64,000 nucleotides of DNA from assembly GCA_947359465.1 (NCBI GenBank), contig OX375874.1, forward strand, positions 87,721,672 through 87,785,671. The letters are read 5' to 3'. Every line of letters begins with the position of its first letter. The first letter of the stretch is position 1. The translations under genes were made by a program, and so were the position numbers. The notes under the pieces are model-generated. The model had not been told where the DNA came from and ran no database searches. It saw only the letters and a list, made by a program, of their open reading frames with translations. This stretch comes from Metellina segmentata (taxonomy: Eukaryota; Arthropoda; Arachnida; Araneae; Tetragnathidae). Positions 47,602 through 58,157 of this stretch are shown piece by piece.

Positions 47602-49707
47602 GTGAGGTTTTGTTTAAACCTCATTTCATTCCACAGTGTGTCACCAATGTTCTTTCAGAAACTTGGACAAAAAACAAACACAAATGGTTGTCGCCCGTTA
47701 CTGTTTGTTCACTTTCGGGTCAATCCGTAGGGGTCAGATGTGTTTGTTGTGTTAAGTAATGTCGCTTCTAATTACCATAACAGAAGTGAAATAATTGTAT
47801 GTGTGTGTACTGCACTTGACATTTCGCCTTAACTCACCTTAAATGTTAAGGCTTGGCAGTTCTCGTATGCTTATAAATAAAGTAAAGGTTAATTGCATTA
47901 CGTGTAGAAACACCCAGTTCCCGATAAAAGAATAATTGAAGCAGTAATTTTGTTAATCCTAGTATGAAAATTTCCCGTTATAGCAAGAATATGTAACGCA
48001 TGTATAATAGAATTTTTATTCTATTGTGATGTCTGTGAAATACGTATTTAAACGTACATATCAATACAAAGTCAGAATTTATAATAATGTTTAAATCTCA
48101 CACAGAAACCGAAACTTGCCATTCTCGTTAAACAATGCTCAAATTTGAATGTAACATTTCAGCTATGGTTAATTGAGTGAGTTATTATTGCAATGAACAT
48201 ATTAACTCACTGAATAAAAATAAAGTAAATCCAGAAATATTATTTCGCAGTGCGCTTTGGGATACTGCTGCTTTTGAATATAAGAGCAAAATAAGTAATG
48301 AAATCCCTCGTATCTTGACACGTATTTCGTCATCCTAGAACCAGTGCTATTTTAGAGTGAGTTTTAAAATAACGTAAAAATCACATTCAACTTCAATCTA
48401 AGATACATATTTATCACTATTACTTAAAACTTCTTCCCATCTCAATTTCAAATGTTCAATACCATAGAGATAGAAGCTCTTATGTTTTAACCCAAATAAT
48501 GTATAGAATTCTCTTCGGACATCTTATTTGAACTTGGGAAAATTACAAAAAATTTCTGAAAATTTTGTTTTTTAAAATTTAATTTCCACAATTTTTTAAA
48601 TTGTTTTATTTTTTAAGTGTTTGTCGTGCAGAGTAAAGTCGTGCTCTGTCTTGATGAAAAACAAACATTTTCTGTTGTAGTGCAGATATATTTTTTTCTG
48701 ATCAAAAACGCTTACTTTAGTCGTATCAGCTTTCCACAACACAGTTCTTTAGAGTGATGATTTGATTTTCAGGAAGAAAATTATATGTGGATAATGTTTG
48801 ATAACAAAGGTCACATTTACTTTTTTTCTTAAATTCGCATGTGGAAAATTAAACCAGCTCACAATTGCTTAAAACTTTTTGAGAACTCTAATAAAACATC
48901 AACATTGTACGAATACGTAATAATTTTAAAACATTGCGGGATAATTTAGATCATAGAAAAAAGCTGTTTGTCTCATGAAATTACCCAATATAATATTGCG
49001 TCTCTCACATAAAATGCATTATTTAAATCATGAACCCTTAAACCCTGTGAATGAATAACCATGTAAATATAATACATATAAGTTACTTTAATTTGTATAC
49101 AGAACTATAAATGTTTTTTTACACTGTATATTTATCGGCTTCATCAACAGTTGCATCTTTGCTTATATGTTCTTAGAAATACATCAAAAATCAAAGTTAC
49201 GTAAATAATATGCTTATGGTCAAATGTATCAAATAAATATTACTCAAGTATATTTAAATAATATTACTGGATTCGGTTCAAGAATCTTTGCTAGTTGTAC
49301 AAAACAGTTTTCACACTGCTCTCATCTAAAATTTAGAAAACTTTAATTACTGATGCATGAGTGATAAAAAATCAGTCAGGGTATTATAATTAGAACAAAT
49401 AAAGTTGCTTTACTTGTAGAAATTTTTTTTAAAGAAACGGATTAGAAGTGCGAAAGTGTTTGGGCATCAGGCCATTACTAAAACCTTCTGACACTAATTT
49501 TAGATGAACCCAAATTTCAATTTTGTTAGCTTACTTGAGTTATGATATTTATGTTGTTTTGTCTATGAAAATGCATACAAGACTTTCACTAGAGAAGCCT
49601 GTTTGTAGTTTACCAAACTTCTAGTTTTATTATTATTACATTAAATTATGTAGCAATAATTTTATTTACAAAGAATCTGATTTTATTTATTTTCTCAATT
49701 TATGCAG
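47602..49707. other. Intron 2
   Basis: About 2.1 kb, AT-rich and without repeats that I can define. It ends TTTATGCAG at 49707. Confidence 0.65.
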
Positions 49708-50784
49708 AACTTTGGTATGGAAAGCGACAACCGAAGAGACATCTTTCGGGCGAACGAAGACAGTCAATTCCGTGCACAGGCTCGTTCTACAAGTCCCTCA
49801 TCCACACCTCCTTCAACCACAACCCAGAGTACAACCACGTCCACGACTCCTGCTCCCGTGACGCTGTCTCCGCAAGAAGAAACTGACGTAAACGCCATCC
49901 TGTCCAAACTGATATCTGCTTCTGGAGCTGCTTCTGGTGGCAGTGGCCCTCGATTTGTAGTGGTGGCGCCTTTGCCAGATAACCCTGAAGCCCAAAGCGC
50001 ATCTTCTTCAACCATTTCCAGAGCAGACAATGTGCCCTCAACAAACCCAAGTGCACGAGATGATAATTGGCACGTTTCTGGTCCCAAAAGATCAGAGCGA
50101 GAACCAGACAATTATAGTTCCACATCGTCGCAAGGCTACCAGAAAATGCATGCCTCGATGGGTCGATCAGTGCCCAACAGTAATGCGACCAATCGAGTAG
50201 GATATTCCAATAGTGAAGCTTCAACTCGTAGAATGGGTTCCAAACCCTACATGGTAGGCATACCCAGCAACAACGGATTCAACAATCCTCATATAGATTT
50301 AACAGGCTTTGAACCTTTTGACACCATGATGCATGATCTGCAACAGCAATCCAGCCAGTCCACTCAGAAACTACACCAGAATCCATCACCCCATTTCTCA
50401 CCACCGAGTTCTTATGGACAAAAACGTGGTCCTCCTCAAGGCCACATGAATATGAGAAACCAACATATGCCTTTGAATATGCAATTTGATCCTAAAGATC
50501 AACATATTTTCCACCACATGACAGATCATAACGCTCAGGCAATGCTAGCGTCATCTAATCACCCACAAGGCCTTATCGCACATCCTCCACCAGGGGTGGG
50601 ATTGAAGCCAATCCAACAGCAATTACATCATATAGATCCTCTGCGAGCAGAAGAGTCAAATCGATGGGGTGCTGTCGGATTCCACGGTCCTCCCAAAGGT
50701 GCATATGTGCACAAGCCACCTGAAGGAATATCCTTAAGCATCAGTTCCCCTGCTAACAGCGGAACTCATGTCTCAGCAGAGCCT
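49708..50784 (+). CDS. Secreted/signal-anchored low-complexity protein, exon C (main exon)
   Basis: A 1077-bp exon encoding residues 48-406 in phase 0 with exon B. The composition stands apart from the AT-rich surroundings. Visible regions: a Ser/Thr/Pro tract (about residues 74-102), typical of mucin-type O-glycosylation; a more ordered-looking stretch with TDVNAILSKL and, after a Gly/Ser linker, RFVVVAPLPD (about 105-138); then a long polar, probably disordered part rich in Ser, Asn, Gln, His, Met and Pro with PPPGVGLKP and GPPKGAYVHKPPEG. There is no cysteine in the whole exon. Several dibasic pairs (NRRD, PKRS, TRRM, QKRG) could be processing sites. The exon probably ends at CCT|GTGAGT (50784/50785). 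Without splicing, the frame runs on to a stop at 50929-50931 with a tail of unlike composition. I infer an extracellular or luminal protein; the function is unknown. Confidence 0.85.
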
Positions 50785-52617
50785 GTGAGTGTCATAAAAA
50801 GCTTTTTTCTGCCATTTTTACCAAAGCCAAGACTAAATATGAATGCTAGGGTGGTATTTGGGGTTGTTTTGGACAAAGGTATGGGCCTTGGAGGGGATAA
50901 AAAGAATGCTGCTCGTTCTTCATTTCATTGAGGGTTTGAATCTTACCAATTGATCTATGAAAGGTTCCTGGAGAGATATTGTATACCTGGCGTATAATGG
51001 ATGGACTAAAAGACAAAGATGCATGATTTCATGTTTTCAGGAGGAGTGTGTAATTATGTCATATTTTGATATTTGCATGAAACCATAGTTTCTTGAAATT
51101 ATTGTTATCCACAAATATTTTGAAATGTGATTTCTTAAATAATTCGTGCTGGACACGGTTTTAAATTTGACCTCACATTGAGTAGAATAACGCTGTGCGC
51201 TGTTATTAAGTTTATTCCGTGATGTAAATATGCATAATTTTCTTACAGAAAACTCAATACATAAGATTTATGTTTATTTATTTTGCATTTGGATAGCTTT
51301 TACTTCAACTACAAAAGATATTCTGATTTAAAAATTTTTTATAAAATCTGTTATCAAAATGTGATAATCATATGTTGCGGTGGTCAGTGGTATAATACAG
51401 TATTGATTAGTAACAAATTAGAATTTTCAAATAGAAAACAAATGACATTTTTATTTAATCGTCGATTGAACAAGACGTTTTGATGTATACTAATGGTTAC
51501 ACATTTATTGTGCAGGAAAACACACAGGTCGCATAGTTAGAAGTAATTAATTTTTCCCATTATTAAAAACATCAAATTTAGATCTTAAAATTAAGATCTA
51601 AATTTTATACTTTTTTTAGTGGAAAATGTTTTAGAAAAATTTATGGTTTACACTGCTGTAATAATTTTATATATATATGTGAGAATCATTTTTATAGGTT
51701 ATTGAGAGAAGAGTCAAGTGTTCAGTTTGCAAACTTATTCATATTTTAAATTTAGTTATATTCGTTTCACCACTGACCATTTTGAATGTTAGCTTGATAA
51801 ACACAAAATGAAGTGTCATGGAGAAGCAAACTTATTCTGTATGAAATGGTAGTTGATATAAATGAATATAAGTTATTGATAAGTATTTATGATTTTTAGT
51901 ATTGTGTCTGTATTCATCTAAATAAAATAATGAAATTAGAATGTTCTTGATATTCTTTCCAACGCATTTAAACAAAAATTACAGCTTTTGATAAGTTAAA
52001 ATAACATTATGTCCATTTCTTTTTGAAGTAAAACTAAATTTGCGATAAAATCCAAGCGAACACTGAGATCATATTTTAAAATGTTTTCTTTAAGGCATGT
52101 TCATTTTTGGCAAATAATTCTGAGGTAATGATTCTTATTCAACCAATAAGCATTAATTTTCTTTGAAAAGCTAAGCTAATTCTTGGGAATAAAACAAATT
52201 CGTCGGATTGCCCTCTCCAAGGAGTTCTAAGTTATTACCCCTTTAGGATTCATTTGACTTGACCTCTTTTGAAACTACGGTCTATAGAATCGACTGCTCC
52301 ATCTTTCATTTAAATGGATTTGAAATATAACATATTTCATAGTGTTATTTAATTGAAATGCAGAACCCATACACTTAATACGCTGTTCATCTGGACTTTT
52401 GATGGTTTCAAAGGACTCAAATGCATCATTAATTATAAAAACAATGCATTGCTTCCTAAAAGTTAAGCAAATTAGTGAATTGTATAAAACTGAAAAGTTA
52501 TTCATTAATTCAGACAAAATTTTACATGATGGTGGGCAATTTGTCTATAGATTCATGACTAAAAAGTTATATTAAACAAATACCTTTAGATATATTTTTT
52601 AATGATTTATATAAGTA
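50785..52617. other. Probable start of intron 3
   Basis: It begins with a consensus donor GTGAGT. No acceptor plus in-frame exon was found here. If the donor is not used, 50785-50931 would be the C-terminal 48 codons and the rest 3' flank. AT-rich, with no defined repeats; base 52617 is the A flanking the next Helitron. Confidence 0.5.
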
Positions 52618-53025
52618 CTAGGGGGCTTGCCCCCTGCTCGCTAACGCTCGCCAACCCCCGGAGGATTGCTTCGCAATCCTCATTGGTTCGCTGCGCGAAC
52701 CTATGCTCGCTTCGCTCGCCTCAATGAAGACATGTCCTAGCAGAAGGGATTGTTTACAAAATATGTTACCAAAAAATGTTTTTTCAAATCTAAATTTGCT
52801 GTATTACAGAAAAAATATATACAGTATCTCTAAAATCAGAATTCAAATGAAAGCTTTGTGCAAATTTCATATAAATATATTCTCAATAAAATTTCATCCG
52901 ATAACGCTATAAATTCAATCGATGCGCGAGACTTCGCGATAAACAAACAATCGTACAGTGTTGCCAAAACGCGATTACAAATAACGTCTTTTTTGCGTGC
53001 CACGTAAGAGAATTATATATATAGA
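52618..53025 (-). mobile_element. Short non-autonomous Helitron sharing the H1 3' end
   Basis: On the minus strand the 408-bp element begins at 53025 with TCTATATATATAATTC after an A (T at 53026 on plus) and ends at 52618 with a GGGGGC-type hairpin (GGGGGCTTGCCCCC on plus) and CTAG followed by T. The last ~110 bp match the terminal module of the 1.5-kb Helitrons, including GCTCGC direct repeats and a GGATTGC-TTC-GCAATCC hairpin. The 5' part is unrelated to theirs and more like 27294. It is noncoding. Confidence 0.82.
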
Positions 53026-53059
53026 TAACACATTTAGTACATATAAAATTCTTTTGTAA

Positions 53060-53770
53060 GCTGTACAAACAAAAGAAACGCACCTAAATATGGGATGTGA
53101 CCACCCCTGAACTTCACAAAAGCTCTGCAACTACGTTTCAAACTTTCAACTGCGTGGTCTAGCGCACCAGAGGGCTATAACTGTCATTCCTCTATAGAGG
53201 TTTCCAGCTCTCTGGGAGTAATTGGAGGGGTATATATGCAGAGACAGCATATCTAAGGTCATCCCAATGATTTACGATGGGGGTTGAAGTCAGGTGAACA
53301 TGGTGGCCACTCCATACGAGCACTGCTTTCACCCTAAAGGTACTCATCCACTAGGTTTGCTCAATTAAACGTGCAATATCGTCCTACTAAGGAACGCCGG
53401 ACCAACTGCTGAAGCATTTAGTCTCACGGTGGGGTTTTAGGACTTGATCACGATAACTTTCAGCCTTCGCAGTACCTCTGGTGACGACGTGCAGGTGTGC
53501 GTGATAGCTCAGAGAAAATCGAGCCGACACCATTATATTGACAGCACTAAAGGAATATGCCTCCTGACAGCATCTCAGAGTGGTCAACATCAAAGAAAAT
53601 AGAGACGTTTTTAGTAAAATGTCCTGTTTCAAGCCACCCCACATCACGCCAACGTTGAGAATCATCCATTTATCAGTTTTGAGCCATGGTTGACCTTATC
53701 TAATCCACAAGTAAACAAAATGGTCAGTTAAAAATTTTCTATCAGCATTTACACACCTACTGAAAAGCTT
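53060..53770 (-). pseudogene. Tc1/mariner transposase relic 1
   Basis: On the minus strand this stretch encodes broken pieces of a Tc1-like transposase. From about 53630 to 53080 I read a WLETGHFTKNVSIF segment, a DYL-like helix segment, then RMEWPPCSPDFNP (around 53284-53325), which corresponds to the conserved WPxxSPDLNPIE block holding the last catalytic acid. The usual E after NP is lost. A decayed C-terminal helix with PPITPRELE follows. Several stops and frameshifts interrupt it, and no terminal repeats are clear. The 92-codon minus frame at 53387-53665 is in a different frame from most of the homology. Confidence 0.72.
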
Positions 53771-55925
53771 TAGAAAGGCGGTGTCTAGCCAATCCCTAAT
53801 TTGCCTATTGCATTTCTGGAGAGTAAATTATAATCTGGCCCATCATATGATACTTGCATATTCTTTTCTACTACCACAGTGAGTTTCATCGAATGAATTT
53901 GAAGCACGCATTTCAATCCCAGAATTTCTATTGCGTGCCTATTTTTTTGGTTAGCAGTGTATAACATAGTTAAAATCAAAACTAAATGTGTGTGGATGTA
54001 CGAATATAAATTACAATTATTTGTATCATGGCATACTTTTGGTTCTTCCTGAATATTATTTATGAAAAAGAGGGAATATTCAACTCAAGATTCTGAGAAG
54101 CAGCCATTTTGACCTAACCCTTTTTCCCTTGACTCGGAAGTAAAAGATTCTAGTTCTATATTTGAAACGTTTGTTGAAAAAATCAGTCCTACCAATTAAT
54201 CTGTTTGATGAAATAATTCGCATCGAAGTTATTTTTTGCTTTACTCATTCTCTCTCTCTTGAACTCAGAACTGAAGGAAGTATGCTAAAATAACGAGGCT
54301 GAATGTATCGTTGTAAAAAAATTCAAAGCTCCATCTTTGTATGAAGGATGGAACATTGTCACGTAACCCATTAGTGCATAAACTACTAAAACAAATTTTG
54401 GAATATTTTTTAAGCTCACTGTCGAATTCTTACACGGCCTGTAATATCCTAGGATGCCATTTACTGTTGTCAGTCATCGAGCTTGTAATAATTTTGCAGG
54501 TTGATAGTTAGCTAAATTCGAAGAATATTGTTCAGACAATTTTGTTTTGAAATATTGCATAAATATCGTTAACCTAAAATTTTCCTGTTAGTCGAGGTCT
54601 GGTAAGCCGTTAGAAATCGTCTCAGATTGTACATTGTTTTCAGCATTTGGTTGATGCTTTTCCGATTGCTCTCAAATATTGTTAGTTTTCAGCAAAATCT
54701 ATTGAACCTAGTACCATTTTTCCAAATGTTCAATGGTCAGATCTGTTTGTTCTTTAAGTGGTACCTTTTAAATCCTCCTACAAGAACATGGAAAAAATAG
54801 GTGAAATGTCAAACAAAGTCTTAGATGGTCTGTAAAAGCCTTTAATTTCAAGTCATAGTGTTACGTATCACTTTAAGGTATCTTAAAAGAATAATTTGTC
54901 AAAATATTTACGTGTCAAAGTAGTTACTAACTATTTACTATTTAAAACAGCATTTTATGTGTAGTTGGTAATTTAGACATATATCTATATAAAAAATGAT
55001 GTTTTCGTATATAAAGCACATTAATTTGAAATTAAATAATACATGAAAAAAAACCCAATTTTCTTCGATAATTTAATCTGTTACTAACTTTACTTATTAA
55101 TTTTTAAATAATATAATATGGTTCGATGCAAGTATTCACTGCACGTTCTAATTCCTTCTAAAATGTTATTTTAATCCCTCCTTGTGCAATCTAAAACAGC
55201 TATTTAAAAAAATAAATAATTGAAGATTATCTATGTTGAGACAAAAGTATTTCACCACGGTACAGTTGAAAATGTGTGTATGAATTTAGTGAATATTCCT
55301 TCAGAATGAATCTAAATGCAATCAATGATCAGAATAATGATATATATTTCAACAAAATGATAAAGGTTACAGATAATATAAATCAGACTATTCTTTTACA
55401 TAGGATAAAATTCATATTTGTTTAAACTTGAATTGCTCAATAACATTTTAAAAATAAGATACTAAAAATATTTGCAACGAAAATGAAATAAATAAACATG
55501 AACGGAAATAGTTCACTTATATTTTCAAGAGTAGTTAAGTGAGTCCCTCTGAAGAGAAATATTTTGATTTTTTTCCTGAACTTGTATGGAACAGAAAACA
55601 AATGATATGCACAATTTACCGTTCAAATACTCAACATTTGAAGACAAAAAGGTACCACGCAGAAAAATTACACAAGAAATAAAACGGTTTTCAACAAACT
55701 TCAGCAACTACGACATAAGGTCAGAATAATATAAGTCTGTTCTTAAGACAATAAAAAAATATTTATTAAACCAAAAACTTAAAACAATTCACAAATAAAA
55801 GTGAATAGTTTAAATCTCTTTGGTTGATATGGAAAGAAAATAATTGTTTAACATTTTTTTATTTTGGAAAATTATCATCATAAAATATTTAGGAACAAAA
55901 GTTATTATTCATATTTGAAATTGCA
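53771..55925. other. Gene-free AT-rich DNA
   Basis: About 2.1 kb with no gene, RNA or repeat boundary that I can support. Confidence 0.5.
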
Positions 55926-56395
55926 TATATACTCTGCGCCAAAAAAATCGGAATATCTCATAGTCAGAGTTCGATCGCAACGAAATTTCCCAAATGGCAT
56001 GTAGTATATGAAAAGATAAAGAAATAATAACAATTTATAATAACTAGAAAAATCTTCATTATTGCAGAATTATATCAGAGAAAGGTAATAAAATAATAAA
56101 TTGTAAAGCCCCTTTATAGTTCAGGGAGTAGTTCAATTGACTGACAGCAAATCTTAAATATGCTCTATGGGAGACATTTCTGAAAGCCACGAAAGAATTT
56201 CAACACCACAGGAGGCACTCCTGTGAGAGGCAAGCTGCATGTGGTCGGTCGTTATCGTGCTGGTAAATAACTCCTTGGATACGTACCATGAACGGTGAAA
56301 CAACAGGTTGTAGAATTTGCTGGACGTATCGCAGTGGTGTCACACCATTTATTGTCATGTATCCCCGTCAGATGGGGTTTAACAGCTTACTAATT
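55926..56395 (-). pseudogene. Tc1-like transposase relic 2
   Basis: On the minus strand, 56375-56110 reads GVTPLRYVQQILQPVVSPFM, then VIYQHDNDRPHA (around 56234-56270). That is the HDNxRPH block around the second catalytic Asp of Tc1-like transposases. After a frameshift it gives remnants of FRGF..MSPIEHI (stop inside). The N-terminus and C-terminus are missing. A possible transposon end (CTCTGCGCCAAAAAAATCGG) lies at about 55933, but no partner end was found. Dead copy. Confidence 0.75.
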
Positions 56396-56547
56396 TATGT
56401 AATTGATTCTACAATAATAAGTCCTTTAAATTTTAAATTAATTTTTGCCTCTTTATGTATATTATAAATGCTTATATTATAAATGCTAAATTCATTACAA
56501 TCAAACACAAATATAAAAAAAGGATGTGTGTATGTATAAGTGGGTGT

Positions 56548-57764
56548 ACACTGAAGAGCCAAAACATTATGACCACTTACTCAATAACGCGTTGCGGCTC
56601 GTTTGGCCTGCAAAACAGCTGCAACTCTCCTGGGCATGGATGCCACAAGTTCTTTGAACATGACTGGAGACAGGTTGTACCAAATGTCTAAGCAGCGGTC
56701 ACGCAAAGTCGAGATATTAGGACATGGTGGTGTTTGAGCTATGAGCTGCCGCTCCATGACACCTCAAATGTGCTCTATCGGATTAAGATTCGGCGAGTTA
56801 GGTGGCCAGGACATTAAGTGGAAATCATCAGTATGCTCCTCGAACTACTCCAACACAATTCGAGCCTTGTGTCATTGGGCGTTGTCATGCTGGAAGATTA
56901 CATTTCCAGTTGGGAAGACAGATGCCATGTAAGAGTGCAACTGATCTGCAATGATGTTCAGATAGTTCGCAGCGTTCATGGTCTGTTCTACCACAACTAC
57001 GGGTCCCATAGTCGCCCATGAGAACGTCCACAAAGCATAATACCGCCACCACCAGCCTGTGTATGACCTGCCGTACAAGAGTGGAGCAACTGTTCGCCTG
57101 GCAGACGGCGTACCCTGACACGACCATCGACGTGATGAATGAGAAATCGGGATTCATCTTACCAGTTAACCCTATTCCACTCATCATGGTCCATTCTCTA
57201 TGATGCGGGCCCACTGTAGGCGTAGTTGACGATGACACTTGGTCGACAGAGGCACACGAGTGGGGCGTCTGCTACACAGTCCCATATACAACAGTGTCCG
57301 CTGAACTGTGTGTTCCTAAACACTTGCACTTGGTCCAGCATTGTATTGGGATGTCAGCTGAGCCAATGTCTCGCGCCGATTTTGCTTTACCAAGCGGGAC
57401 AGTCTCCGACGTCCTTTTTCTTTGAAGACGCGTGGACGACCACCACCTTGGCGTCTACTGCTGGTGTCACCGTCATTCATTCCACTTTGTATGAATACTA
57501 ACCACGGCAGATCGTGAACTACCTACCAGTCATGCAGTTTCAGTGATAATCGTTCCGAGTCTGACGGGCCATTACGATCTGCCCTCTATCAAATTCGCTT
57601 AGATCAGCAGCCTTTCCCATCACTCGCAAAAGTGCAAGAATGATTGCTTACCTTCTCCAGCAGCAGTTAAATACCATTCTCCCTTAATCACGTGCCCTCC
57701 ACGTCATCAAGACGAGTTCATTGAAGAATGTGAGGATGGTCATAATGTTTTGGCTCGTCAGTGT
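56548..57764 (-). mobile_element. Nearly full-length Tc1-like element
   Basis: About 1.2 kb, the usual Tc1 length. Both ends carry ~27-bp inverted repeats: CACTGAAGAGCCAAAACATT on the left (from 56549) and its mirror on the right (to 57763) with one mismatch in the first 12 bases. TA flanks both sides, as expected for Tc1/mariner target duplication. The transposase gene inside (minus) is intact in layout but mutated. The right end abuts a Helitron H2-like remnant, and another Tc1 relic lies just to the left, so this is a nesting hot spot. Confidence 0.88.
56581..57480 (-). pseudogene. Tc1-like transposase pseudogene of the full-length element
   Basis: The minus-strand ATG at 57480 opens MNDGDTSSRRQGGGRPRVFK, a basic N-terminal DNA-binding region whose GRPR AT-hook-like motif is typical of Tc1 transposases. 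It is interrupted by a TAG near the SASV segment. Further on are GWWWRYYALWTFSW (DDE domain core, GGG.MVWG-like), then NIIADQLHSYM, the FQHDNAQ block with the second catalytic Asp (about 56876-56895), WPPNSPNLNPIEHI with the final Glu (about 56766-56812), and a C-terminal helix to a TGA at 56581-56583. At least two in-frame stops and some frame changes disable it. About 300 codons in total, as in the family. Confidence 0.85.
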
Positions 57765-57774
57765 ATATTCTCTA

Positions 57775-58157
57775 TACAAATCTACAACGCTTGTCCAATC
57801 CACACCAAATTTGGTACACTAATACTTTAGAACACTGCTGAAAACATAGAATATTTCTTTCCTGTCTTCAGACCAGTGTGTAACCGGCACACAGGTTGTC
57901 CTAAAAGTGCCCCTCGAAGCCCCAATTTCAAAATGTAAAGTTTGTTTTTCTGCAATAAATGGACATGGATAAGAAAATATGTTCTACGGGGTTTCTGTAT
58001 GAGGTAAAACAGGGAAATGTCGCTGTCATATTTTAGCTGTCACGGTAGGAAACGCGTTCTACAGAGTTTGTGTATTTGAGTTAACACAGGGAAATGTTGC
58101 GGTCATATTTTAGCTGTTGTAGTGATATTTGAAACTCGAGCAACGCCGGGTTAATCA
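57775..58157 (+). mobile_element. Helitron H2-related remnant
   Basis: It aligns with 23405-23725: CCACACCAAATTTGGTA, GTCCTAAAAGTGCCCCTCGA, AATAAATGGACATGGATAAG and the final CGAGCAACGCCGGGTT. The terminal stem is weakened (ACTCG/CGGGT) and the CTAG is gone. An internal duplication of about 75 bp (58005-58060 and 58075-58125, both ending with ATTTTAGCTGT) is absent from the other copy. Confidence 0.72.

Noticed and set aside
49764..50224. Antisense frames of 115 and 145 codons opposite exon C
   Set aside because: They mirror the GC-richer coding sequence of exon C. The plus frame has matching splice sites and phases and a sensible composition; the minus frames have neither.
56455..57501. Several plus- and minus-strand frames of 60-117 codons
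   Set aside because: They are pieces or shadows of the Tc1 transposase pseudogene; only the minus-strand homology that changes frame is meaningful.
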